This document shows positions 12,001 through 24,000 of a stretch of 64,000 nt of DNA, piece after piece. Each line of letters starts with the position of its first letter. The first letter of the stretch is position 1. The DNA lies in contig RPFO01001021.1 in assembly GCA_009746045.1 (NCBI GenBank), positions 542,616 to 606,615 on the forward strand. Reading direction: 5' to 3'. The notes beneath the pieces were generated by a model. It was not told the origin of the DNA. It did not search any database and saw only the letters and a list, made by a program, of their open reading frames with translations. The stretch comes from Mesostigma viride. Lineage: Eukaryota > Streptophyta > Mesostigmatophyceae > Mesostigmatales > Mesostigmataceae. The translations under genes were made by a program, and so were the position numbers.

Positions 12001-14666
12001 GCACAAAGGCAGGTACGAACAAACGAGCGTAGATAGGCACAAACGCAGATGCACGCAACGGCATGAGAGGAACCCACAGGCACACTCACACACAGTTGAA
12101 TTGAGCCAGAAGTAAATACCTGCACACGATGGAGTAGAGGCACAGAGGCATGTGCCCCCGCGAGACAGTGGAGAGGCACAAAGGCATGAACACACGATTG
12201 CATAGAGAGGCACATGAGGCCGCCAGGGTCCACCAGGCCCTAGCACACACATATGTGGGGGAATCTGGACGAGAAGCTGACTAAAATGTGCCACTATAAT
12301 GTGTGCCACTATAATGTGCGGTTGCAGATGGTGGCTAGCGGTGGCGTTAGCAGCAAACAGCGCCCACTCTGACAACGTGCGGTGAGCCGTCACATGGATC
12401 CACGTACCAACCGTCCCTCCGCCACCCACCAGACATGTGGACACGAAGGGCACCATGCTGATCTCTATGATCACCAGCACGGTCAAGCTGACAGCCAAGA
12501 AATTCGTCATCATCGTAGAATGCCTATAAAAACACCCGAAGCTCAAGCGTCCCCGGTGATTACGAAGCACGGTGGTAGCGACGCTGGATCCACCCATGGT
12601 TCCAAATAAAAATGTTTCTATGTACAGGTGTTTCCTTATGCAGGTGTTTCCTTATGCAGGTGTTTTCTTGTCCAGGTGTTTCCTTATGCAGGTGTTTCCT
12701 TATCCAGGTGTTTCCTTATGCAGGTGTTTCCTTATGCAGGTGTTTCCTTATCCAGGTGTTTCCTTATGCAGGTGTTTCCTTATGCAGGTGTTTCCTTATC
12801 CAGGTGTTTCCTTATGCAGGTGTTTCCTTATCCAGGTGTTTCCTTATGCAGGTGTTTCCTTATGCAGGTGTTTCCTTATGCAGGTGTTTTCTTATGCAGG
12901 TGTTTCCTTGTCCAGGTGTTTACCGATCTCTATCGATCTTTGCAATTGCGTGGGGCTGCTGGGCTCACCCATGTCTACGGACGACTAAACTGATGTTTCA
13001 TTCCCATCCTGGGCCTCTGTACCCACCGTAGCGGCAGCGACGCCGTCCTCAGCTTCGCCCCCGTCGGCCCCAACGCCCCCTCGATGGCGGCCGCACACTG
13101 CTGCCGCTGCGCAGTGACTGCTGCTAGCACCGACGACACTGCCGCGGCGCCTTGCTTGGCCCACGACCCGTGCGATGCGATGCCGTGATTGGCACGGTTG
13201 GGCGTGCCGCTGTTTCCCCCTGCTGGCTGCCGCACCAGCCGGCGCTTGGTGACGGCGGAAGAGCCGTCCGAGGCACCCACGGGCGATGGCATCGATGCGC
13301 TGTCGATAACGTTGTTGGCGTTGTTGCTGCTGGCAGCCCTCCTGTTGTTGCTGCCTGCACTCGTGCTGCGCAGCCAGGGCACAATGGTGGGGTCGTTACC
13401 CCCTGGGGGACTATCGGCGGCGGGGCCACCACGGGAGCTGCGGTTGGCCTCAGGTTCATGCGAACTCTGAGCGTCCAGGGGCATGGACGGGGCGGCCAGG
13501 CTGTCCCAGGCAGCTGGCGTGTCCATGGAGCGCCCACGCCAGGACGCGGAGGTTGTGCTGGCATCTGCACAGGCAAACGTGCCAGCACAAGGGAGATGGC
13601 GGCGTGGGGGTGGACGCCCAGACGAGTCACGGAGCAGCGTCATATGCGTGCCATGAGGGCGAATGGCGAATGGCAAACCAAGCAGTCTTTTTCTCTCCAG
13701 AATGAAACAAGCAAAAGGGAAGAACATCATTGAAGTATCAGTATCAAGTATCATGGATACTGAAACATGACTCCACGATGTTGAAGGAAGGCAAGCGAGT
13801 TGCATTTGCATGGTGGACAATGATACAATTGCACGGTCTTTGCAAACCACCCCTCCAGTTACGGGAGGGTACATAGGCAGTCAGGACAAGTTACGCGAGC
13901 GGAGTCAATCAGGACTAGAACGTGTTCAGGGTTCACCCCCGCATTGAACGTGCCATCTAAATTGGGCAACAAGGCCCCACCACCAGAGCCGCTGACACTA
14001 CCACGCAAGTGTTTTCCAACAACGCCGTTCAGCCCTCTGACAACTGCAAGCCACCGTTCTCACCCACAACACCCACCCACCTGCGCCAGCCACAAGCCGC
14101 ATGTCCATGTCCATGGCCCACCCACGATGCCCGCCCACCTCACCAAGTGCATGTCCACGAACATACCGCTTGTCCACACACAAAACCTACCCACCTCACA
14201 AGCCGCATGTCCAAATGGAACGCCCACCCACCCACCCACCCACCCACCCACCCACCCACCCACCCACCCACCCACCCACCCACCCACCCACCCACCCACC
14301 CACCCACCCACCCACCCACCCACCCACCCACCCACCCACCCACCCACCCACCCACCCACCCACCCACCCACCCACCCACCCACCTGCCCCACCGCCGGCC
14401 TTGTCCCTCGCCTCCAGCATCTCCCCGATGGTGGGCCCGCTGTGGCTCCCGTGTGAGGCTGTGCTGTTGCCGCCGGTGTTGGCTGCGGGCCGGCTGGGTG
14501 CCTCGGCCGCGGGGGGCACGCCGATGCCCGCGGTGGCCGCCATGCGCTGCGCGTGCGCGGCGGCGGTGGCGGCCGCCGCCATGCGCGCGCGGTTGAGGGC
14601 GACCGTACGCGCGGCCGCGATGGGCATGGAGGCGGGGGACTTGCGTTCGCGGCCGAGGGAGGCCAT
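6038..14666 (-). CDS. CPBP-family intramembrane metalloprotease with long terminal extensions (9 exons, 986 aa)
   Basis: Exons (minus): 14666-14384, 13564-13027, 12487-12404, 11998-11848, 10698-10612, 9906-9647, 9371-9256, 8514-7874, 6838-6038. Splice phases agree at every junction; the 12404 donor (GTGGAT) is the weakest. The family (CAAX-prenyl-protease/bacteriocin-processing type) cleaves within membranes using a metal. Visible motifs are EELLFR at 435-440 (EExxxR), FAAVH ending in H467, and GLHAG with H501. Hydrophobic segments cover about 275-350 and 382-555, and PEWLVG near 525 is as in cyanobacterial members. Residues 1-273 are Ala/Ser/Arg-rich with little order. A C-terminal extension of about 430 residues has another hydrophobic segment at 721-735. 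The start at 14666 is inferred from the first in-frame ATG of exon 1. Substrate is unknown; plastid location is plausible but inferred. Confidence 0.85.
7511..7860. repeat. 35-bp minisatellite in CPBP intron 8
   Basis: About ten copies of a 35-bp unit with the core TCTTTACTACCATGAAAGGG. The array stops within 15 bp of the exon 8 donor (intron starts 7873). Confidence 0.95.
8770..9055. repeat. 35-bp minisatellite in CPBP intron 7
   Basis: About eight copies of a unit with the core ATGGCGGTGACTAGGCTTGC and a variable C run. It is unrelated in sequence to the array in the next intron. Confidence 0.95.
10962..11635. mobile_element. PIF/Harbinger-like MITE in CPBP intron 4
   Basis: The termini GGGCCAACTCACACGGGTCG and its inverted partner (GGGCTAACTCACACGGGTCG) extend to about 37 bp with two or three mismatches. 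They are flanked by the direct repeat TTA (10959-10961 and 11636-11638). A 3-bp TTA duplication with GGG-starting TIRs is typical of PIF/Harbinger. The 674-bp interior carries subterminal CGCGAACC words and no recognisable transposase. Confidence 0.8.
12606..12925. repeat. 16-bp minisatellite in CPBP intron 2
   Basis: About 20 copies of the 16-bp unit GTGTTTCCTTATGCAG, with TATGC/TATCC/TGTCC variants, are wholly intronic. All three plus frames are open (CRCFLMQVFPY-type polymers), but this is a repeat effect. Confidence 0.95.
14222..14384. repeat. (CCCA)n microsatellite at the exon 1 donor of the CPBP gene
   Basis: On the gene strand this is (TGGG)n starting exactly at the 5' splice site, so the intron begins GTGGGTGGGTGGG. 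Every unit offers a further GTGGGT donor-like word. Confidence 0.95.
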
Positions 14667-14680
14667 CGCTTGCAGCCACT

Positions 14681-14707
14681 GGGGGGGGGGGGGGGGGGGA
14701 GGTGTGT

Positions 14708-14745
<38 letters not shown>
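14681..14745. repeat. G run and (TG)n microsatellite
   Basis: A run of about 18 G is followed by about 20 TG units, just 5' of the CPBP start codon on the minus strand. Confidence 0.95.
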
Positions 14746-14746
<1 letters not shown>

Positions 14747-15032
14747 ATGTGCGGGTCGGTATGGATGGGTGTGGGTGGGTGGGTGGGTGGGTGGGGGCGA
14801 GAGGCATGAGCAGAAGAGTGTGCCGGAGGGGTGGGACATGCCAAGCGCCATCAGGGGGGCTGGAGGCGTGGGCAGCATGGTTGGCGGCGTGTGTGGGCAG
14901 TGTAAAGGGTTGTGCCAATCGGCAGTAGGATTGGTCACGAAGGCTGGCTTCCATGGGAATGCTAGAATCCCGGCCCAATCGATGCTAATGTCCGCGTGCC
15001 TTCAAGCGCCTTCGAGCACGTCCTTCAATTTA

Positions 15033-18000
15033 TTAGAGATCGCTGGATATCAGGGTTTTGAGTAGCGGATAAGCAACCAGTGCTGAGCTTCCTGAAACTA
15101 TGATTAGATCACGCAGCCAGCGCGCCCTTATGACAGCCTGCTGAGTTGTATCGCAGGCAGGTAGGCAGGCAGGCGGGAGGCAAGTTACCTCAAGAGTTGC
15201 TGGCTCCGCCCATGATTCTGGACCCGCAACACTGCCCGCCAGCCACCCCGCATGACCGCCTGCCTCGGTGACCTGCATGTGTTGGGGGGTTGATGCGCAC
15301 GTGGCACAAGCAATAGGCGCGAGGCGTGTGAGGAGGGGTCGAGAACTCCACCTTCTCAACAATGCCAGCAGCCGTGCAGGGACCCCATCGCCAGGGGATA
15401 GAGGTGCCTCATCGATGCGGATTACATGCATATCACCAGACAACGTGCTTGCGGTATGGGCGCTGGGGACAGCTGCCTTGCGAAAGCCATGGAATGCGGC
15501 TTCCTGACGTACACGGGACAAGTAATCACTGGTGACCTGGCCAGCCTGGCTACACGCTTGGCAAATGCACGCGCTTGGGTGGACCGTTTGGTTGACAGCA
15601 TGCGGTTTGGTGGAAGGCCGCGTCCTGCAACAACAGTGGCACTGGTGCGGGGCCGCTTGTGTCTGTTTTTTGCCCCCCCCCCCCTGCGCTTTTCCCACCC
15701 CCCTTTCCCCACTCTCCCCCCTGGCTCAGCCCCCACCCCCCTCCCTCCTCCCTGCCCCCTACCCCCACATCTCTAAACTCATAACCACACCCTCTTATCT
15801 TTATTCAATCCTTGGACCCGTTTCTGCGCGTCTGGTGGTAGTCTAGCAGACCGCTCTCGTGGCGGCTTGCTGACAAACTTTGGAAGATCAATCGCCTGTC
15901 TTCGCACTTGGGTCATGATGTTGCCAACTCCAACACACGTTATGAGCCCTCTGGACAAAATGAAGAACGTTAACCCCTCACATGCTACCCCATGGGGGCA
16001 ATACCCAGGCGACACCCACCATGCTACTATACAAAGCACCAGCACCCACCACCACGGTGATGTGCCGGTTGCGCTGCAGCTGCGCAAAGGGGACCGCTGT
16101 TAGTGGGCAGATCGGGTCATCGCGCGCCTGGGGGTGTCCACAAGCATGAGGAAACAATAAACACGACATAAGAAACAAAAGAGAAAGATGAGTGGCAACT
16201 GGTGGGGGGGGCAGCAGCAGAAGGGCAGCAGGATACATGGGGTAGGGCACGTGTGGCAATTCGCGGCTCTTAGAGCAGGGCATGTGTGGCACTTAGAGCG
16301 GGGCATGTTTGCGGCATTTAAAGCAGGGCATGTGTGGCACTTAGAGCAGGGCATGTGTGACAGTACACGGCAGAAACAGCAGAACCGAAAGAGCAATAGA
16401 AGCGATACATGGCAGAGTGTGAGCACACATGGCAGAGTGTGAGCACACATGGCCAGGCCTGAGCAACATAGCCACCTTCCCGCATACTCACGATCAGCAG
16501 CCTGCAGCATGCGTCCTGTCCACAACCAGACAAGGATGCCTGCCGCCCAGTAGGTGTCCATCCTCCCCGCTGCGCCCCATGCTAAGTTTCCTGAGCAATG
16601 CCTGGGGTGCTCACAACGCCGCCATCTGGCAGTAATCAGCACACACAAACACGACCCATGCATTGCCCATGCTGTCGTGCACACGCCACAAGATCCCGCG
16701 CATCTTCTCACGCACTCACGATGGCCCCAGCGAGAGAGCACATGCCACCTCCTGGGAGGGCTTGCTTTAAAACACTATGTCCAAGCTATGTCAAGACCAA
16801 ATAACCAATATCATGCAGGCAGTTGGTATCTGCGCTACGCTTGGAGGACTCACCTGCAGGCAGAGCGTGGGCACCACCACCTTGTGCAGCAGCGGCGCGC
16901 AGCTGGCACTGTCATAATAGTCGTCGGCTGACGCAAAGCCTGGGGCCGCACATATGTGCAAACAGTGGTATTAAGTCCATGCAGCCACACCGCGATAAAC
17001 CAGTCCAGTGGTTGGTAAAAAGATATATTCATTGAGAATGATAAATTACGGAGATGAGATCGGCAACGTATAGATGGTCCTCGTACTGGTGGCAGCGCCC
17101 AGGTCTCTAGAGTCTAGCACTCACCCGTACGGTGGCGGCCGTGTTGTTTTTGCCGCACCGGGGGGCCGACTTATTGCGGCTCAGGCGGTTTAGATGTACT
17201 CAGAGCCCTCCAATTAGCCGGCAGCGCCGTTGCCTGCCTATCTGCAGTGTTTGTTGTACCGGCTAATGATTGTTCTTCGCATATCTGAGCCCTGTGCTCT
17301 ACTTGTGTTGCTCGTCTCATTTCCGTAAGTTGTCATTTCCAATGAATATAAAGTAGTATGGAGAGAAAGGGTGGGCATTCTGACCTGGGCATCCTAGGTC
17401 GCTTCCTCTGTCGTCCTGAAATAGGCCTTTCTGGGAGTACCCAATACTACTATGGTGACAGTCTGGCTTGTAAACAGGACAAACAGTCAGCCTGTTACTT
17501 TCCCCAGTAAATATCACAACAGAAGCAATGATGCCAGTATCGAGAGGCAGCCTGACACACAGGTACGAAAACTAGTCAGGTTGGCTTTACATAAGTAATA
17601 ATTATGGCCTCGTGCGCCTGCCGATCCCTTGATGTGTCAGCCCTTATCACCTCACAGGTAACGGGCCAGTGATGGCCTTCTATGGACCCAATGGGTGTAT
17701 CGAGATCGCTGCTCTACGCACCGGATGGGGGCATCGGGACTGCCCCTGTATGGCAGTGAGTGAACCATGCTCGCCGTTCGCCTAATAGCAACAAGTTACC
17801 CAGCGAGTGAACCGTGATTGTGACCACACCACAGTTATATGCATGAGGTCCAGCGGACGTTTTGCGATGGCACTCTAGTATTGTTTGCAGTCACCCGGCG
17901 AGTGAATCGTGGCCACCCCACAGATATCAAGGAGACAACACAGATATACACGTACCCACAGATATACCCCACAGATATACACGCACCCAGCGAGTGAATC

Positions 18001-21000
18001 GTGATCGCCTCGTCAAACTCCCGCAGCGACGTGGCCTTGAGCGCGCGCGGCACGTCGTAGCCGCGATGCGAGCCTTCAAACAGGGCCTGGGCGCACGATG
18101 CCATGCCATGCCACAACCACAGGTTCACACCACAGTGCCCACAGCCACGGCTTTCATCCCATCAGCCAGGCAGGTCCGCGCACGAATCCGCAAGCACACG
18201 TGCAAGCATTTCCGGTGCTAACAGTTGTCACAGATGGTTCAGAATGTAGCGGCAGGGCAGGTCTGATGCTGAAGCGACAGGAGGCCACAGAGAAAGGTGG
18301 GATGCTTCAGACACTGGCGATTGCTCATCCGGGGAGATTGGTGGGACTAGTCAGGTAGCGTATTGCCAGCCACTTTGGCACTAGTTGTGGCACAAGTGAT
18401 TTTGGCACAATCTCTGCCAAAGTGGCAGTGACTATGGCACAAGTGGCGATGATGGTGGCTGGTGCGGTAGTGGTGGAGGTCAAGGCGTGCGCGTACGACT
18501 GGAAATCAAAAAATGTACACGGACGGAGAATATCGGGCGCAGCATTGCTGGCAGCCACCACTAGCCAGGTGCTCCTCACCGTGTGGAGTCACAACAACAA
18601 GATGCACTCCGTACCGCGTGCGGCCGCAACAAGAGGGGGTGCTTCTCACCGGGTGGAGTCACAACAAGAGGGGGTGCTTCTCACCGGGTGGAGTCACAAC
18701 AAGAGGGGGTGCTTCTCACAGTGTGGATTGCTCCTCACCGTGCTCCTAACAAGCAAAGTGCTCCTCACCGTGTGCGGCCGCAGCAGCTCCACAAAGCTGC
18801 CTGCCAGGCTGCGGTCGTACCAGCGGCCCCAGGACTTGGACAAGTTATACTGGAGAGAACACAATGTCAAGCAGGGGGGTGGGGGGAACGGGGGGGAGGT
18901 TCCAAGGGCACGCAGGTCGCAGCTGCTGGAATGTCAAGAGTTGTCATGTCGCTAGCCACAGGAGATGGGGCTCGGCAATGCCCGCCAGAGATGCACATGT
19001 GCCGAGCAACAGAATAGTAGTTGGGCCTCTCCAAGGAATTTGCGCGGACGTGTGACCCCTCAGCGGGCCCCCGTAGCCATCCTACCTGGGGGATATAGAC
19101 GGATGAGCTCATGGAACCGATGCGCTCCAGGATACGTGTCCGCAGTCGTACGAATGAGACTATTGCACCTGGGTAGTGGAGATGTCTTGGTGACTAGCAT
19201 ATAACCAGAGTATGGGGACGCTAGTAAGTAGTATATAACCAGAGCATGGGGACGCTAGTAAGTAGTATATAACCTGAGTATGGGGATGCTAGTAAGTAGT
19301 ATATCACCTGAGTATGGGTATGCTAGTAAGTAGTATATAACCTGAGCATGGGGATGCTAGTAAGTAGTATATAACCTGAGTATGGAGACGCTAGTAAGTA
19401 CTAGATAACCTGATTATGGGTACGCTAGCAGCTAGTATATAAACTGAGTATGAGGACGCTAGTAAGTAGTATATAACCTGAGTATGAGGACGCTAGTAAG
19501 TAGTATATAACCTGCGTATGGGGATGCTAGTAACTAGCATATAACCTGAGTATGGGGACGTTAGTAACTAGTATATAACCTGAATATGGGGACGCTAGAA
19601 AGTAGCATATAACCTGAATATGGGGACGCTAGTAACTAGTATATTGCGCATGGAGACGCTAGTGCCAGCATCTATGTGTGCCCAGCGGAGGCCATCCAGA
19701 TCATGCAAGGGGGGGCTTTGCCCCAGATGGCATGGCCACCCACCACGCACGCCTTGACGTCAAATGGGTTGGAGATGGACACCGCCGCGTCAATGTGTGC
19801 GCGAGAGCCCTCCTCGCCCAGGTAGGTCACCTGCAAATCACATACACACACAACAACAAAACGTTGCCAGGTGGAAGAGACCACAAGGCTTACATTACGG
19901 AATGAAGCAGGCCAGGCCACATGGTATGGCACACACGGCTTTGAAGTACTACAGCACTCCATATGGCACAACAGGCTTTGACGTACTATAGCACTCCATA
20001 TGGCACACCATGCTTTGAAGTACTATAGCACTCCATATGGCACACACGGCTTTGAAGTATTATAGCACTCCATATGGCACACACGGCTTTGCGGGAGCCA
20101 GCCCGCGTCCAAACAGGTCGGATTCCCCTTGCTACGCTCGAGGCATGGATGGAGGCGGGGTAGGGTAGAGGATAAGAAAGTGCGTCACAGCGTGCAGGCG
20201 GTAAGTCAAGTAATGTAATGAATTAGAATCAAAATGCAACTTGAGAGTATGCGATGGCGTGGTGTCTCTCTGCCCATGTCTCTCTATCAATTTTTTTCTC
20301 TATCTATATTCCACTTCCTATATCTCTCTGCCAACATCTGAATGTCAGTATACTAGAATGTTCTAGATAAGCCGCTGGACCGTCTGGCCTCGGTCACATC
20401 CATCACGCACCAGGCTGTTGGCGCCAAAGCCAAAGCCGGCGGCCAGCACGCGCGTCAGCGGCCGACTCTCGTAGAGGGTCTGAACGGCCACGCGGATGTC
20501 ATCCGTGGTGGAAACCTCACACAGCCTGGAGGGGGGGGGGGGAGCATTTAAGAAAGGAACACACGATGCGAGAGCTTTAAGTATGGTCCAGCATCAATGC
20601 AGATTGAGAAACATACATAGCTTGTGCATGCTTGCAGCAGTAAGGTGAGAATATGCACTCGTCCTAACTATGTTGAATAGGACTCGACCACTTAGATAGC
20701 GCTCGTCCCAGCTATGCTCACTGCAGGGTAGGGGATGCGTACGGGGGCAGGTGTCCTTTTCACCACTGGTGAGACTTTGCGGTCCCTGTAGCATCCACGC
20801 TCGAGCCACTCTCCCGTCTTGTTACAGGGGAGTTGCACCAACCACAGATGCCAGGGATGTGTGATCATAGTAACAGGTTGTGCGTCCCCAAGGAATGATC
20901 GTGCTATGCCACGAACCTGTGACCTTCCTTGCTTTCCTTGACGATGCCATATACAATCGGTGGCAACACATGGTGCCTCTCTAAGAATGTAAGGCAGCCC

Positions 21001-24000
21001 ACCCATTGTCCACCCCTATGACGGGTCACTATGGCATGGGACGCCTTCTGCTCTTAGATGATGTGAGGCAGCTCACCTATCGTTGGTGACGGGGGACTTG
21101 CCGCACCCACGGCTGTTGACCACCACCGGTTGTAAGCCCCGCTCTGGCCGCCAGAGAAGGGGGCCATGCGAGCGCAAGTAGACAACACAAAGGCCAAAGG
21201 TGAAGGCTGTGTATACCCCGCTCTGGCCAACGCAGGAGGGCGCTTTCATGCGGACCCAAGTAGGAGCGCGGGAGGAGGATTGTTCAGGCGAGTATGAAGG
21301 AGAGGGGTTGGAAGGGCGGGAATGAGCCGGGGGGGCCGATTCTCACGCTGTCAAGGGCAGAATCACACAGGACTTATAGAGGACTGGCTTGCCAAAGAGG
21401 CTTTGACCAAGGTACTGGGATGCCGGCACACGGGTACCAGACAGTTTAAAGTGAGACAACTGCAAGTACAAACAACAACGACAGGATGTACAAAGGTCTT
21501 CCATGGAGAACAAGGGCCATCCGCAGCTGTGGAGAAAGACAGAGACGGCGGCAATATGCTGCAATTCACACTTGGGTGTCTTGATACGGTGGACTTGATA
21601 CATGACATTGCCATATTCGACATCAGACGTTTCCCACGTGGCGATGTCATCAGGAACTCGACCCTCGGGTAGTTCGAAGCAAAGAGCGCTACTGGCACGG
21701 CTCCATCGTCACATTCCACGCCTCGGCCATGGGACTGGCCCGTGTCGTCTTGCTGCCCGCGGGCAAGGCCCCCAACCCCTCAAAAAGAGAAGACTCAAAA
21801 CCCTAGAGAACCCTTACGATGCCAACGTGCCTGACTGGCCGCCCGCCTTGGACTGAGGTCCCTGCGATTGCCATCGAAGCCAGCCAAACACGCACATACT
21901 CTTCGCAGCGGGGAACATGACACGCCATCCTGTTGTTGTGAAACATGTACGGACTTGTCATGCACCTCCGTGCCTCTATCGCACGAGAGCTGGCCCGTGA
22001 TGTGGCCGCTTGCGCAACGACCCTGCAAGGAAAACCGCACAGAAGTCGCCGGATGCCAGATTTTCTAGCCAGCTTGGTCGCGCAGCCAACCTACCAATGG
22101 CTGCGGCGGCGTAGCAGCACATGGTCGCATGGCCACTGCCCGCCGCTACCACCCCCGGAAGCAGCATCAGCGTGGGCGCATCCTCTGGCAGGTCCTCGTG
22201 CGGCACCGCCCAATCGAGCGCGAGAAAGCCTCCGTCGGGGCAGCGCACGCACTGGCGCCGGTAACGGAGGGCGGGGGCTGGCCGGATGCTGGTGGCATAC
22301 AGCGTCTGCCGCACCCGTGTGTGTGCGCCGGCAAGGAGAACATACACGTTGGACGTGGTACATATTGGGCACCGTCAACAGGAAGGCTCACAGGACGTCC
22401 AAATGGCGACGCACATGATGGCCCATTTTGCGACGTGGGCACGCTACAGGGGTCGGTGGCAGGGGTGGGAATCGCCTTGGCAAAAAAAAAACACAGGAAA
22501 ATCCACAGAAGAAGCAACTGGAGGTCCGGCGAGCAGGGGTGTGTGGCACAAGACATGGCCAGCTGTGACGGCAGCAGACGGAACCAAAAACAGCAGCGGC
22601 ATGGAAACCGCAAAGGCAGACACGATGGCGTCGTCCAGGGCTGCCGCAAAGGGGATGATAGACCGCTAAGGGGACACCCCATGGTCAATACACCCCAAAA
22701 ACACTCTGCCCCACGAACACTCTGCCCCATGAACACTCTGCCCCACGAACACTCCGCCCCATGAACACTCCGCCCCACGAACACTCCGCCCCATGAACAC
22801 TCCGCCCCATGAACACTCCGCCCCACGAACACTCCGCCCCATGAACACTCCGCCCCATGAACACTCCGCCCCACGAACACTCCGCCCCATGAACACTCTG
22901 CCCCATGAACACTCCGCCCCATGAACACTCCGCCCCATGAACACTCCGCCCCACGAACACTCCGCCCCACGAACACTCCGCCCCATGAACACTCCGCCCC
23001 ATGAACACTCCGCCCCACGAACACTCCGCCCCATGAACACTCCGCCCCATGAACACTCCGCCCCATGAACACTCCGCCCCACGAACACTCCGCCCCATGA
23101 ACACTCTGCCCCATGAACACTCCGCCCCATGAACACTCCGCCCCACGAACACTCCGCCCCATGAACACTCCGCCCCACGAACACTCCGCCCCATGAACAC
23201 TCCGCCCCATGAACACTCCGCCCCATGAACACTCCGCCCCACGAACACTCCGCCCCATGAACACTCCGCCCCATGAACACTCCGCCCCATGAACACTCCG
23301 CCCCACGAACACTCCGCCCCATGAACACTCCGCCCCATGAACACTCCGCCCCATGAACACTCCGCCCCACGAACACTCCGCCCCACGAACACTCCGCCCC
23401 ATGAACACTCCGCCCCATGAACACTCCGCCCCACGAACACTCCGCCCCACGAACACTCCGCCCCATGAACACTCCGCCCCACGAACACTCCGCCCCATGA
23501 ACACTCCGCCCCATGAACACTCCGCCCCATGAACACTCCGCCCCATGAACACTCCGCACCATGAACACTCCGCCCCATGAACACTCCGCCCCACGAACAC
23601 TCCGCCCCATGAACACTCCGCCCCATGAACACTCCGCCCCACGAACACTCCGCCCCATGAACACTCCGCCCCATGAACACTCCGCCCCATGAACACTCCG
23701 CCCCATGAACACTCCGCCCCATGAACACTCCGCCCCATGAACACTCCGCCCCATGAACCATCTGCCCAACGAACAATATGTCCCATGGCTCCCCCCAAGG
23801 TCCTGCATGTGCCGTGCGGGCACATCCACCTTGACCGCGGCTGCCAGAAATAGCATACCTAGAAAAGCAGTGTGCAGACCCTTGTAAAGTGGTCGGAGCA
23901 AGAACAGCTGTGGTGCATCTACCAGCCGGCACTGGGTCAGCGGGGTATGGCCATGTCCATGAGGCAAGCCTGCCATTTCTGTACTCCTATTATAATGACC

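Noticed and set aside
12572-13031. Cys/Phe-rich repeat ORFs on the plus strand
   Set aside because: A 16-bp minisatellite inside a CPBP intron; all three frames read the same polymer.
13944-14978. THPP and VGGW repeat ORFs
   Set aside because: Microsatellite (CCCA)n; only the flanking minus-strand exon at 14384-14666 has coding character.
15400-15560. Trigger-factor-like phrase GFRKAAVP on the minus strand
   Set aside because: It lies inside EMB8-like intron 10, whose flanking exons join in phase to give the conserved hydrolase His region; no further trigger-factor signal is present.
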